Assembly (NCBI RefSeq): GCF_949987535.1
Contig: NC_080064.1
Location: 128,616,708 to 128,680,707, forward strand
Source of the DNA: Balaenoptera acutorostrata
Taxonomy: Eukaryota; Chordata; Mammalia; Artiodactyla; Balaenopteridae
Direction of reading: 5' to 3'
DNA length: 64,000 bases
The notes beneath the pieces are model-generated. The model worked only from the letters and a program-made list of their open reading frames with translations. It had not been told where the DNA came from and did not search any database. Position 1 is the stretch's first letter. Each line of letters starts with the position of its first letter. Positions 35,101 to 38,849 of the stretch are shown here, piece after piece. Both the position numbers and the translations under genes were made by a program.

Positions 35101-36281
35101 TCTAATTTAGTTTTGTAACTAATGCAAAACTAATCCCTCAAACAGTCTGTGTTAGTGAGGTTTGACAGCATTCCTTCATTTGTACTGTATTATATTTCAA
35201 AAAGACTGGTTTCATACACATTTCATGGGGACAGTGAGGAATGCTAAGCAACAGTACTTTATCAGGTTATAACCATCAAATACAGAAAAACAAGAAATTG
35301 AAATATGCTTAAGCCAGAAACCTCTGGGGACACTTACTCTCCACTATTGCACTTATATAGTGGTTGAGGATCTCCACCAATTGCTCAGCCCCTCTGTCCA
35401 TGTACATGGCTGTGCTGAACTTCTCAGTCATTGCAGTAAAACCTGTAACAAATGTGCAGCTAGTTTCCTTGGGTGCTGGGAGGAACCAAACAGAGTCAGG
35501 AGAAGAGGACCACACTGGTGAGCAGTGGGTCTCAGCTTTTAAGAACTGGCAGGGTTTCTCTTAAGTGATCTATGTGGCTGGTCAAGTGTCAGATATTGGG
35601 CCTTCTCTATTTATTATTTTAGGGGTCAGGGAAAGGCACCAGATAACTCTTCCCTCCTAATTTCTCAACTTGTACAGGGATGACTGCAATTTCTTTAACT
35701 GGATATAGAACTTCCATTTCATGGTAATGAAAACTCATAAAATTCAAAGACTTCTGAAGAGGTGGCAAGTTTCCTGTTAAGCTGTAAACAACATCTGGAG
35801 AGGCCATTTCCTGAGGTCAATTTTGCCTGGGATGCTGTGGGGTGTGGGGGGTTGAGTCAGTTGGGACAGGGCCTTTGGAGCCTGAAGTTCCAGGCCTGGG
35901 ACGTGGACATCTTAAAGATTTGCCCATTACTGGACATGCTGGGTAAAGGAAGAAGAAAGGGAGCCAGGTCCACAGGTTATCCCTCCTCCCTCCAGTTTTC
36001 TCAGTAGGAATATTTGCAGTAATAGCACAAAAAACCCGAAAATTCTCCCTCCGCTCTGCAGTCAAGCTCTGCATGTGATTCCGATTCAAGCCTGTTGTTC
36101 CCCCACATTAAACATCCCTTTTGCGCTTGCCTGAAATATCAACAAACATCAAGACTCCGTCAAAATAATCCACAGAAGGTCGCTCTGGAGAGAAATCTCC
36201 ATAGACAATGAGGTCCGGTAAATGAGCTGCTATTTTGACGATGGCCCGATCCTGTGATTCATGTTCTCTTCGAGTGTTCAT
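1860..36281 (-). CDS. ADCY10: ADCY10 (soluble adenylyl cyclase), 5' 16 coding exons, gene continues past left edge
   Basis: Soluble adenylyl cyclase makes cAMP from ATP. It is directly stimulated by bicarbonate and calcium, acts in the cytosol, nucleus and mitochondria, and is required for sperm motility and capacitation. Sixteen exons were joined by hand using splice sites and reading phase. They give 724 codons plus 2 nt, uninterrupted and collinear with the human protein with one extra residue near the N-terminus. Visible features are the C1 cyclase domain (about 35-215), the C2 domain (about 285-465), Walker A GLSGYGKS (517-524) and Walker B IIFIIDE (640-646). The metal-binding Asp pair of human sAC (D47, D99), Lys95 and the bicarbonate-site Arg176 are all retained at +1 positions. 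Intron 1 of this set has a GC donor; the others are GT-AG. The missing half encodes the long C-terminal region. The non-coding first exon(s) upstream of 36338 were not located. Confidence 0.97.
2181..2326 (-). mobile_element. Short CHR-1-type SINE, antisense
   Basis: (TTTTTG)n tail, then ggctgcaccgagcagcttgt, ending at ctagaccaccagggaactccc. The TSD gacttc flanks it (2173-2178 and 2329-2334). It lies only about 50 nt from the acceptor side of ADCY10 coding exon 16. Confidence 0.85.
2635..2760 (-). mobile_element. L2 fragment (complement)
   Basis: Diverged cattgacatttattcagcc ... ctgggctaggtgctggaggc pattern, the complement of the L2 3' end. Confidence 0.55.
2806..3099 (+). mobile_element. 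CHR-2-type SINE with 16-bp TSD
   Basis: Full-length SINE starting ggcttccctggtggcgcagt (A box) with ggttcgagcc (B box) and ending (AAAT)n, A-rich. Perfect TSD aaaaacagatcgtgtg at 2790-2805 and 3100-3115. Confidence 0.97.
3150..3265 (-). mobile_element. L2 fragment (complement)
   Basis: agcatttattgtgcatctgt ... taagcactggagataaag matches the complement of the L2 3' end. Confidence 0.55.
3652..4005 (+). mobile_element. CHR-2-type SINE, older longer variant, 15-bp TSD
   Basis: Begins ggagttccctggtggcgcag with extra internal copies of the agccacaactactgagcctg unit, ending in (AAAT)n. TSD aaaactac(a/g)gggcag at 3637-3651 and 4006-4020, one mismatch. Confidence 0.95.
4350..5000 (-). mobile_element. 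Degenerate L2 (complement), probable
   Basis: Starts tttatttatgatgtgacaga and continues with the gagaaagaggctccctttcc pattern of complement L2. Later parts are too decayed to align by eye. Confidence 0.4.
5195..5430 (-). mobile_element. MIR (complement)
   Basis: Core pattern ttgagtgtttccaatgaaag ... cagccctgtgagctaggtac ... atttcctcattttatag, the complement of MIR. Confidence 0.8.
5731..5817 (-). CDS. ADCY10: ADCY10 coding exon 15 (residues 605-633)
   Basis: 87 nt, exactly 29 codons in phase 0. Acceptor TTTATACAG|TTCCCT, donor GAGCAA|GTAAGA. It encodes [20 protein letters not shown] and ALFMKILEQ, matching human FPISREISRMSTLKKQKQLE. It was found by homology and splice sites because no long ORF spans it. 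Confidence 0.95.
6337..6529 (-). CDS. ADCY10: ADCY10 coding exon 14 (residues 540-604)
   Basis: 193 nt, acceptor ATAAACAG|GACTATTG, donor GTGCAG|GTAACT. It encodes [40 protein letters not shown] and [17 protein letters not shown], close to human throughout. It enters with 1 nt of a split Arg codon and exits in phase 0. Confidence 0.97.
6800..7326 (+). mobile_element. L2 fragment, split by MLT1 LTR (part 1)
   Basis: L2 3' region: cttccctcggcctggagtg, ctcagctcaggagtaacctc, actccttgagggtagggatc. It resumes at 7927 after the LTR with gcacttagttcctggaacat. Confidence 0.75.
7327..7926 (+). mobile_element. MLT1-type LTR (ERVL-MaLR), solo, with SINE inside
   Basis: Starts tgttatggattgatttatgc, continues through gccctcagaatgtgacctta and gtgggcccctaatccaatat, and ends gcttaagccacctagcttgt ... 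caaactaacaca. It begins TG and ends CA. No internal retroviral genes are present, so it is a solo LTR or remnant. It is interrupted by the CHR-1-type SINE at 7515-7630. Confidence 0.85.
7515..7630 (+). mobile_element. Short CHR-1-type SINE inside MLT1
   Basis: ggggactccctggcggtccagtgg-type head with a short tail of A9. TSD gaaggggaaattt (7502-7514) versus gaagagggaaattt (7631-7644). The LTR is continuous once the SINE is removed. Confidence 0.9.
7927..7980 (+). mobile_element. L2 fragment, part 2
   Basis: gcacttagttcctggaacat then agtaggtactcagtaagtg ... aataaatgag, the terminal L2 sequence continuing from 7326. Confidence 0.75.
8425..8515 (+). mobile_element. MER5-like DNA transposon fragment
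   Basis: ccagttgttctcaaactgtg then gcattaggaaactt resembles a MER5 (hAT-Charlie) terminus. Short and diverged. Confidence 0.4.
8728..8881 (-). CDS. ADCY10: ADCY10 coding exon 13, Walker A / P-loop (residues 489-539)
   Basis: 154 nt, acceptor AATAACAG|GACGCG, donor CACAG|GTGAGT. It encodes [20 protein letters not shown], then [18 protein letters not shown] and [19 protein letters not shown] is a clear Walker A motif, marking the start of the P-loop NTPase-like region C-terminal to the cyclase domains. The Walker A is intact (human GLPGYGKS). Confidence 0.97.
8885..10520. other. ADCY10 intron sequence, mostly unassigned
   Basis: AT-rich intron between coding exons 13 and 12. It holds (GGTTT)n at 9103-9125 and a probable old L1 piece at about 9545-9690 (aaactaatgcatgttcactg, agaaaataaaagtcctcttg). 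I see nothing else I can name. Confidence 0.5.
10535..11011 (+). mobile_element. CHR-1-type SINE interrupted by a second SINE
   Basis: Short SINE head gaattccctggcagtccagt at 10535, with an A-rich tail split by the inner SINE and resuming as (AAAC)n to 11011. TSD aaaggcaagtaga (10522-10534) versus aaaggcaactaga (11012-11024). Confidence 0.9.
10677..10985 (+). mobile_element. CHR-2-type SINE nested in a SINE tail
   Basis: Full SINE beginning gcttccctggtggcgcagtg, ending in an A/T-rich tail. TSD cacacacag at 10668-10676 and 10986-10994. Confidence 0.95.
11025..11640. other. Unassigned ADCY10 intron
   Basis: Non-coding sequence with no recognised element. Confidence 0.5.
11832..11892 (+). repeat. 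Degenerate tandem repeat of atagagtaaata units
   Basis: Four to five partial copies of (aat)agagtaaatacat inside the L1, probably arising by slippage within the element. Confidence 0.8.
12372..12688 (+). mobile_element. MER2 DNA transposon (Tc/mariner, Tigger group)
   Basis: Starts tagtcatccctctgtatcc, includes ggttccaggacccccgggga, and ends in the inverted terminus gatacagagggccaactg. It is flanked by TA at 12370-12371 and 12689-12690. The surrounding L1 reads through as gggaata-ctacac when the element is removed. Confidence 0.9.
13043..13098 (-). CDS. ADCY10: ADCY10 coding exon 12, 56-nt exon (residues 470-488)
   Basis: A short exon encoding [18 protein letters not shown] between split Val and Gly codons. 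Acceptor TTCTCTTCAG|CATGTT, donor CTAG|GTAGGT. It links the C2 domain to the NTPase-like region. It lies 20 nt from the 3' end of an old L1/MER2 composite that occupies most of the downstream intron edge. Confidence 0.95.
13485..13700 (-). mobile_element. MIR (complement)
   Basis: catgctatgtgcctggcagt ... ttattaagaaggtattatta ... tccattttacaaatgag. Confidence 0.8.
14025..14430 (+). mobile_element. MLT1-type LTR, diverged
   Basis: gtggtagactgactgcatta ... cagacttgtgaatgttttgg ... aggtcatcctggatcagcca ... tattcatgagataagtaaa, the general layout of ERVL-MaLR LTRs. Confidence 0.6.
14500..14670 (+). mobile_element. MIR fragment
   Basis: ggacaagtcatttaacatct then cagagtctcagtttttaaat, the sense MIR core. 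Confidence 0.65.
14680..15010 (-). mobile_element. Two L2 complement fragments
   Basis: Two successive L2-like starts: cattcatttattcgaacagc (about 14680) and ttcattcatttattcgtcat (about 14899), each followed by the diverged tgggaatacaaagatgaata / ggggatataagaatgaacaa pattern. Confidence 0.6.
15171..15640 (+). mobile_element. 5'-truncated L1 with 5' inversion (twin priming)
   Basis: 15171-~15252 is L1 3' sequence in reverse orientation (gacttacttcactctgtatg, ggtccatccacctcactac). From about 15255 to the A tail, L1 3'UTR continues in sense (atatggaatctaaaa, tatactccaataaagatgtt). The two pieces are adjacent in the L1. Perfect 14-bp TSD aaaaactgactgtg at 15157-15170 and 15641-15654. Confidence 0.95.
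16280..16469 (-). CDS. ADCY10: ADCY10 coding exon 11 (residues 407-469)
   Basis: 190 nt, acceptor ATTATAG|TCATTGG, donor AAAGT|GTGAGT. It begins [20 protein letters not shown]; the Asn and Arg of KVNIAAR (residues 413 and 417) correspond to the conserved class III cyclase Asn/Arg pair of the second domain. It continues through [20 protein letters not shown] to the end of C2. Human YQYWGRTEKV reads [10 protein letters not shown] here. Confidence 0.97.
16945..17215 (+). mobile_element. MIR
   Basis: ggtttggatctcagctctac, ggcaaaatacttgaactctt, tgcctcagttttctaatctg: near full-length sense MIR. Confidence 0.85.
17245..17520 (-). mobile_element. Old L1 3'-end fragment (complement)
   Basis: acagtttattatggggaaat ... 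tatacccatcacccagtccc, the complement of an L1M 3' end. Confidence 0.55.
17638..17917 (+). mobile_element. CHR-2-type SINE, 13-bp TSD
   Basis: gggctcccctggtggcgcag head and (AAAT)n A-rich tail. TSD aagaagcagtcct at 17625-17637 and 17918-17930, perfect. Confidence 0.95.
18260..18336 (-). CDS. ADCY10: ADCY10 coding exon 10 (residues 381-406)
   Basis: 77 nt encoding [20 protein letters not shown] and RHEYT. The acceptor is GGAGCCAG|CACTG behind a CTCTCTTTCT tract. The donor is ACAG|GTGTGC, which keeps GT and +5 G but is weaker than the other donors. Phase (1 + 25 codons + 1) agrees with both neighbours, and the protein is almost identical to human. Confidence 0.95.
18340..19355. other. ADCY10 intron, no recognised element
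   Basis: Purine-rich beginning (agaaagaggcaaagac), otherwise unremarkable non-coding sequence between coding exons 10 and 9. Confidence 0.5.
19360..19478 (-). CDS. ADCY10: ADCY10 coding exon 9 (residues 342-380)
   Basis: 119 nt, acceptor CTCACAG|GGCTGC, donor ATCCA|GTGAGT. It encodes [20 protein letters not shown] and [19 protein letters not shown], the central part of C2. It exits with CA of a split codon that the next exon completes as CAC (His), where human has CAG (Gln). Confidence 0.96.
19790..19995 (+). mobile_element. MIR
   Basis: gctctggaatcagaaaatct ... acttgaacaagtcaattata ... acttcagtttatgaatctg. Confidence 0.7.
20505..20720 (-). mobile_element. MIR (complement)
   Basis: tgctgacgtgaactaggcat ... 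cttgctaaggtcacacagct. Complement MIR core. Confidence 0.8.
20730..21320. other. ADCY10 intron, no recognised element
   Basis: A short L2-like tail (aatgctcaataagtgcttac) occurs near 20945; the rest is unassigned. Confidence 0.45.
21325..21595 (+). mobile_element. MIR
   Basis: agtggttaagagcacagacg ... cctgggtttgaatcccagtc ... aatgcctggcacatagtgag: close to full-length. Confidence 0.85.
21706..21897 (-). CDS. ADCY10: ADCY10 coding exon 8, start of C2 cyclase domain (residues 278-341)
   Basis: 192 nt, exactly 64 codons, phase 0 at both ends. Acceptor AACTGCAG|ATTGATG, donor GACAAG|GTAAAT. It begins [20 protein letters not shown] and ends [11 protein letters not shown], the first strands of C2. 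A few substitutions against human (FKEQ for [19 protein letters not shown] for DAYMHITSVLKIFQG) leave the fold-defining hydrophobic pattern unchanged. Confidence 0.97.
22290..22480 (-). mobile_element. MIR (complement)
   Basis: attattatccccattttact ... gataactgagagatggagaa ... ccccaagtcacatgggg. Confidence 0.7.
22749..22793 (+). repeat. 26-bp period tandem duplication
   Basis: The 19-mer ttgtgtatagggaatcttg occurs at 22749-22767 and again at 22775-22793. The perfect identity implies a recent local duplication. Confidence 0.95.
23048..23497 (-). mobile_element. CHR SINE insertion with extra 3' sequence (candidate transduction), antisense
   Basis: The antisense SINE body occupies about 23158-23497. 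Between it and the left TSD lie about 85 nt of non-SINE DNA (aacatatctttctattatat ... ctactttgaattttt) and then a 14-T run (second poly-A of the minus strand). The 16-bp TSD ccacat(c/t)tctgttctt at 23032-23047 and 23498-23513 encloses all of it, so the whole unit seems to have inserted at once. Confidence 0.85.
23950..24146 (+). mobile_element. MIR, part 1 (split by SINE insertion)
   Basis: ggttcaaatcctagccacat ... gggtctcagttttctcacat ... gattgtgaagaataaatata. It continues at 24413 as gaatatccggcatatgatg-type MIR 3' sequence. Confidence 0.8.
24147..24401 (+). mobile_element. CHR SINE insertion with extra 3' sequence (candidate transduction)
   Basis: SINE body 24149-~24320 (ggacttccctggtggtgcag head), first A run ending at about 24335, then about 45 nt of non-SINE sequence (ggtgaaccagttggctataa ... 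atatgtaggctat), then a second A12 plus (GAAA)n tail. TSD gaaag(g/a)gtaga at 24136-24146 and 24402-24412. MIR is continuous across the empty site, which confirms the outer limits. Confidence 0.88.
24413..24470 (+). mobile_element. MIR, part 2
   Basis: atatccggcatatgatgagt then gctcagaaacagttataatt, the 3' part of the MIR interrupted at 24146. Confidence 0.7.
24936..25024 (-). CDS. ADCY10: ADCY10 coding exon 7 (residues 248-277)
   Basis: 89 nt, acceptor CTCTTAG|ACCTCC, donor AAACAG|GTATTT. It encodes [20 protein letters not shown] and YVMESILKQ, part of the linker between the two cyclase domains. Human has TLKPDPELEMSLQK here. It enters with 2 nt of a split Asn codon and exits in phase 0. Confidence 0.96.
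25390..25515 (+). mobile_element. MIR fragment
   Basis: gacactggcttctgatctca ... tgtgactctggacaagtcac. Confidence 0.65.
25520..26285. other. ADCY10 intron with possible L2 complement
   Basis: Near 25805 aacaccatgctaggcactgt resembles complement L2, and the following gaggcactgacttatggaca fits weakly. The rest is unassigned. Confidence 0.35.
26290..26990 (+). mobile_element. LTR-like element, family not assigned
   Basis: A coherent stretch with atgctaatgagatgattcag, ccaatgattcaatcaacatg, ttcctgagttctgtgagtta and agccaattggtcagaagtgc, the layout of an old mammalian ERV LTR. No coding region is attached. Confidence 0.5.
27380..27735 (+). mobile_element. Solo-LTR-like element, probably class I ERV
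   Basis: Starts tgttgaaataaatttctagg, has two CCAAT boxes (agccaatccccaaatgcc, agccaatcagatattt) and a TATA-like tcctataaaatcttcttgcc near its centre, as in gammaretrovirus-type LTRs. No gag, pol or env is present. The family is not recognised. Confidence 0.4.
28503..28599 (-). CDS. ADCY10: ADCY10 coding exon 6 (residues 216-247)
   Basis: 97 nt, acceptor TTTAG|GTTAATTTC, donor AAAA|GTAAGT. It encodes [20 protein letters not shown] and then [12 protein letters not shown], the linker leaving C1. It has no long ORF of its own because stops flank it; the assignment rests on similarity to the human linker ([18 protein letters not shown]) and perfect phase (32 codons + 1 nt). Confidence 0.95.
28970..29525 (+). 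mobile_element. Old L1M 3' UTR fragment
   Basis: ccaataatgagacactatca, atgtcaaggtcataaaagac, tgaaatccaaataaggcctt, gaagaatgctaacattggga and a tail of taaaattaatttaaaaatta, the typical L1M 3' region. Confidence 0.65.
29530..30185. other. ADCY10 intron, unassigned
   Basis: Contains a G-rich stretch (ggggggtgagggggctctcac near 29680). No repeat or exon recognised. Confidence 0.5.
30200..30502 (-). mobile_element. CHR-2-type SINE, antisense, 14-bp TSD
   Basis: (ATTT)n tail, antisense body, ending ccaccagggaagttcc. TSD tgga(t/c)caatacttt at 30186-30199 and 30503-30516. It lies about 140 nt from ADCY10 coding exon 5. Confidence 0.95.
30657..30862 (-). CDS. ADCY10: ADCY10 coding exon 5 (residues 147-215)
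   Basis: 206 nt, acceptor TTGCCAG|GCCTGG, donor TTAAG|GTAGGT (phase 0 exit). It encodes [20 protein letters not shown] followed by [20 protein letters not shown] and the end of C1. The Arg of VDDVR (residue 177) corresponds to human Arg176, the bicarbonate-binding and active-site arginine. The RNYF segment differs from human HSHF, a surface loop before VIGQ. Confidence 0.97.
31630..32806 (+). mobile_element. 5'-truncated L1 (ORF2 tail and 3' UTR)
   Basis: The C-terminal ORF2 region is recognisable in broken frames (atgggacctaatcaaactta, acagatggccagtaggcaca, tactcctgggcatatacctg), then the 3' UTR (gtcctactgtatagcacagg, cactttgctgtacagcagag) and A12. Possible TSD gaaaagttactg versus gaaaggtactgg. 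It lies in the intron between coding exons 5 and 4. Confidence 0.9.
32810..33425. other. ADCY10 intron, unassigned
   Basis: Non-coding with no recognised repeat. Confidence 0.45.
33430..33625 (-). mobile_element. MIR (complement)
   Basis: ggtgactatgtgccgggtac ... agattctatgaggtagatat. Confidence 0.65.
33719..33862 (-). CDS. ADCY10: ADCY10 coding exon 4 (residues 99-146)
   Basis: 144 nt, acceptor TTTTCAAG|GTGATGC, donor ATAG|GTAAGC. It begins [17 protein letters not shown] and ends GLDVRVKIG. The Asp of GDALL (residue 100) is the second metal-binding Asp of the C1 domain (human D99). Substitutions against human are conservative; a Trp after FETQE is Ser here. Confidence 0.97.
34063..34101 (-). 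CDS. ADCY10: ADCY10 coding exon 3, 39-nt small exon (residues 86-98)
   Basis: A 39-nt exon too short for ORF prediction, found from the human protein. Acceptor CTCAG|AAGTG follows an 11-T run; donor GCAG|GTATGG. It encodes (K)[12 protein letters not shown](G). The Lys in this segment (residue 96) corresponds to human Lys95, an active-site residue contacting substrate and bicarbonate. Phase matches both neighbours (2 nt + 12 codons + 1 nt), and 39 is a multiple of three, so skipping it would keep the frame but remove an active-site strand. Confidence 0.95.
34145..34195 (-). mobile_element. L1 3'-end scrap, antisense
   Basis: aaattatataagtttcaggt then gtacagcataactttg. Confidence 0.55.
34225..34380 (+). 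mobile_element. MIR fragment
   Basis: gacaaggcatttaaacccat then ctgtttcctcaactgcagaa. Confidence 0.55.
34385..35330. other. ADCY10 intron, unassigned
   Basis: AT-rich intron between coding exons 3 and 2. Nothing recognised. Confidence 0.5.
35338..35442 (-). CDS. ADCY10: ADCY10 coding exon 2 (residues 51-85)
   Basis: 105 nt, acceptor TTACAG|GTTTTACT, donor GAGA|GTAAGT, entering with 2 nt of a split Gly codon and leaving with 1 nt of a split Lys codon. It encodes [20 protein letters not shown] and then [14 protein letters not shown], nearly identical to human. This is the early part of the C1 cyclase fold, directly after the first metal-binding Asp. Confidence 0.97.
35450..36124. other. ADCY10 intron 1 of this set (GC-AG)
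   Basis: A 688-nt intron (35443-36130) with no recognised transposon; it begins with GC and ends with AG on the minus strand. Confidence 0.6.
36125..36131 (-). promoter_or_regulatory. Non-canonical GC splice donor of ADCY10
   Basis: The plus strand reads gcttgcctg, so the minus strand reads CAG|GCAAGC at the end of the start-codon exon. The downstream acceptor (TTACAG at 35443-35448) joins in perfect phase to a Gly codon, so this is a GC-AG intron. Positions +3 to +5 (AAG) match the consensus, as is usual for functional GC donors. Confidence 0.85.
36131..36281 (-). CDS. ADCY10: ADCY10 coding exon 1 (start codon, residues 1-50)
   Basis: The exon runs from the acceptor (TTTGCTTTCCAG, AG at 36339-36340) to 36131, with 57 nt of 5' UTR (36282-36338). 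The ATG at 36281 has A at -3 and no upstream ATG in this exon's leader, and it matches the human start (MNT...). The N-terminus reads [16 protein letters not shown], one residue longer than human and divergent before the conserved [12 protein letters not shown] stretch. It ends in FVDIS, which carries the first catalytic metal-binding Asp (residue 48, human D47). The donor reads CAG|GCAAGC: GC rather than GT. Confidence 0.96.
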
Positions 36282-36338
36282 GTTAAGGCAGATGTTCAGG
36301 ACTGTATGGTCACCGCAGACAGTCCCCAGATAGACCTT
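36282..36338 (-). other. ADCY10: ADCY10 5' UTR part of start-codon exon
   Basis: This is the 57-nt leader between the splice acceptor and the ATG. The acceptor has a good pyrimidine tract (CTTTGCTTTCC before AG), so at least one further non-coding exon must lie upstream, somewhere between 36.4 kb and the MPC2 3' end. It could not be identified by eye. Confidence 0.75.
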
Positions 36339-36344
36339 CTGGAA

Positions 36345-36865
36345 AGCAAAGCTGAGAATGGAGGCAATCTGACTTACATTCATTCACTCACTTTCCTATT
36401 TCTTTCTTCCCTTTTGCTTTGTCTAACCTGTGGACTGCTTATTTAAGTGGTTGAGGTGATAATGGCTGAGTTGTTGACCATGCATTTGCGTGAAGGGGTG
36501 AGCCCTCAGGGTGCAAGTGCTGTGGTAGAGGGGCCAGTAGCACTAATCCCTCCATCCAGGCCCCTTTTCCTTCTGTCCACATGTCCCCCCTTTCCCTCCC
36601 CCTCCCATTTGGTCTCTCATCTTTTCTCTCTCCATTTTGAAAATTAAAAGAGAAAGTGTAGACATGAGTTTATGTTTGTGAATATTTATATAAAGGTGAG
36701 TATCAAAGTGGAGTATTATATATAAGAAAGAGATTAAGTGTTTTAAGGTATAGGCATAAAGAAATAGAGGGAAAGAATTAAAAGGTGTGTGTGGAAGACT
36801 TTAAACTGTAAGTGGGAGGAAATACTGAAATTTTAATGTGTTACCCAGTTAGCTTTGAGAAAACT
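36345..36865. other. ADCY10 upstream intron, unassigned
   Basis: A pyrimidine-rich stretch near 36540-36640 on the plus strand and otherwise AT-rich sequence. No non-coding exon could be picked out. Confidence 0.4.
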
Positions 36866-36869
36866 AGGA

Positions 36870-38830
36870 TTTCCTAAGGCACTCATTTAGCTGCTGGGGC
36901 TGATGAAATGATCATGCCTGAATGTTGTAAAAATCATGCTCTACCACACTGAACAGGAATAGCATACCCAGTATTTTCAGAGCAATTCAAGTTCTTGGAA
37001 TAAGTGATACAGATACTAAGTGAATTAAAAAAAAAAAAAAGAGGAACAGATACTCACCAACATGGAGGACGTGGCTAGTAATTTCAACCAAACATAGGTC
37101 ATGTTGGGGTACATAAGAGTATTAGAAGGAAAAAGTGAGTTAACATATATCTTAGACTTTAGGAAAGCATTTTTTTTTTTTTAAATCAGGGAAAACATTA
37201 GTATATTAGTATATTTAACAAACAAAAAAACAAACCTTAAAATTGTTAGAAACCTCTAAAAATGGGTACTAAATATTAAGTATTAGATAATCTTTAAAAG
37301 GAAAAACCTTGGTAAATGCAAATGTTAAGAAGTGAACAAAAGGTAGAAGGAGAAGCATATAACTAAGGTTAAAAAAAAAAAAGAGTATCATTAAAACACA
37401 GCATATGCTAGGAACAGTCAATAGATGACAAATACATCAAATAAAAAATTTCAGAGAGTGAATTTGATAAATGCTATATGAATTTATCAAAGAAGGGTGT
37501 GAGAATTCCCAGAATGAACTGAGACTTAGTAAAAATGATGAAGTTAAGAAAACCCAGAGGGACTTTTAGGTTTTATTGAAAGCAAGGTAATTAATAAAAG
37601 AGGAATAAGGACAAAGCTTAACTATGATGTACTACACAGCTCTTCTTTTGTTTCTGTCTTCTCCACTATGCAGAATTGAAAATATAACAAATATTGACAA
37701 GGAAGAGTTGAAGTCCAAGATAAGAAAGCAGTGATAAAACACCAGTTATTTAATTTCAAGTAGCCATTCCCAGATAACCTATATCCACTGAAATATATGG
37801 AAAGAACTGACAGATGTAATGTCAGTAATCTCAAAGAATAATGGAGAATGAGAGAGAGGCTGGAAAACTAGAGACGGGTACATTCTCTTCTGAATTTCAA
37901 AAGATGAGCCTACATGTGGATTCCAGAAAACACTGTCTGGTAAACGTGATGTATCAGTCAGTATAAGCTAGGTTTTGCTTCATTAACAAAAAAATCCAAA
38001 ATCTCAATGGCTTGAAATAGCCAATGCTTATTTCTTATTCATTTCCTGCTGGTGCTACATGTCCATTGTAGGTTGTCTGAGGCCCTACTCTATTGTTGCC
38101 TTCACTTTGGTACACAGGCTGGGATATTTTTGGCTGTGGAGACAGTGGGAAAAGAGGATTTGATTGCAGACTCTTTCTTAAAGTGTTTTCCTAGAAGCGA
38201 TATATTTCACTTCCAATCAAATGACATTGGCCAAAGCAAGTTATGCAACATATCTAATTTCACCTAAGTGGGAAAGTGCAATCCTACCATGTGTGCAGTG
38301 AGAGTGAGAGCTGGGATATTTGTGAGTTATCATACTTGATAATATGTGAGCACTTAATCAGTAACAGGTGATTAAAAGGAGTCAAAAGGGATTCAGAGCT
38401 GAGAACAAACTAGCCTTATTTCCTTTTTTTGATTTATTAAACTTTAAAATCAAGAGAATGATGTCGACAAAGTATATCTTGACTTTAACAAGGCATTTGG
38501 CCAAATTTCTCACATCTTTGTGGGTAACATACAAAATTATAGGAGTGATGAAAATATAGTTAGCTGGTTAACAATTAGACCTAAAGGATATTGATTTGTG
38601 TTCTAGTGTCCATTCAGAGGGAGCCTCCATGAGTGAGGTAGAGGACTCAGATAAAGGTGTAATTGGAAGGAGAGCTAATGTACTGAATGATAGGATCAGG
38701 ATCTTAAAATATTTTAATTGACTGAAATAACAATGAAGTTTTGGAAGAATAAATGCAAATAAGTGGTGTGCTTAGAATTTTAACAAAATCAAATGCATAA
38801 GCATGTGGTGTAAAAGACTAGATTTACTGC
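36870..38830 (+). mobile_element. CR1/L3-like LINE relic
   Basis: Plus-strand sequence at 38460-38530 conceptually reads DVDKVYLDFNKAFGQISH, resembling the reverse-transcriptase block around (L)DFSKAFD of CR1/L3 LINEs. Flanking text (gggattcagagctgagaaca, tgaatgataggatcaggatc) fits L3. Frames are destroyed. A different element seems inserted at about 37950-38340. Confidence 0.5.
37950..38340 (+). mobile_element. DNA-transposon-like insertion in the LINE relic
   Basis: cagtcagtataagctaggtt ... ccaaaatctcaatggcttga ... gctacatgtccattgtaggt resembles a common mammalian non-autonomous DNA transposon, but I cannot name the family securely. Confidence 0.4.
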
Positions 38831-38849
38831 AAATCCAATGTTATCTTTT

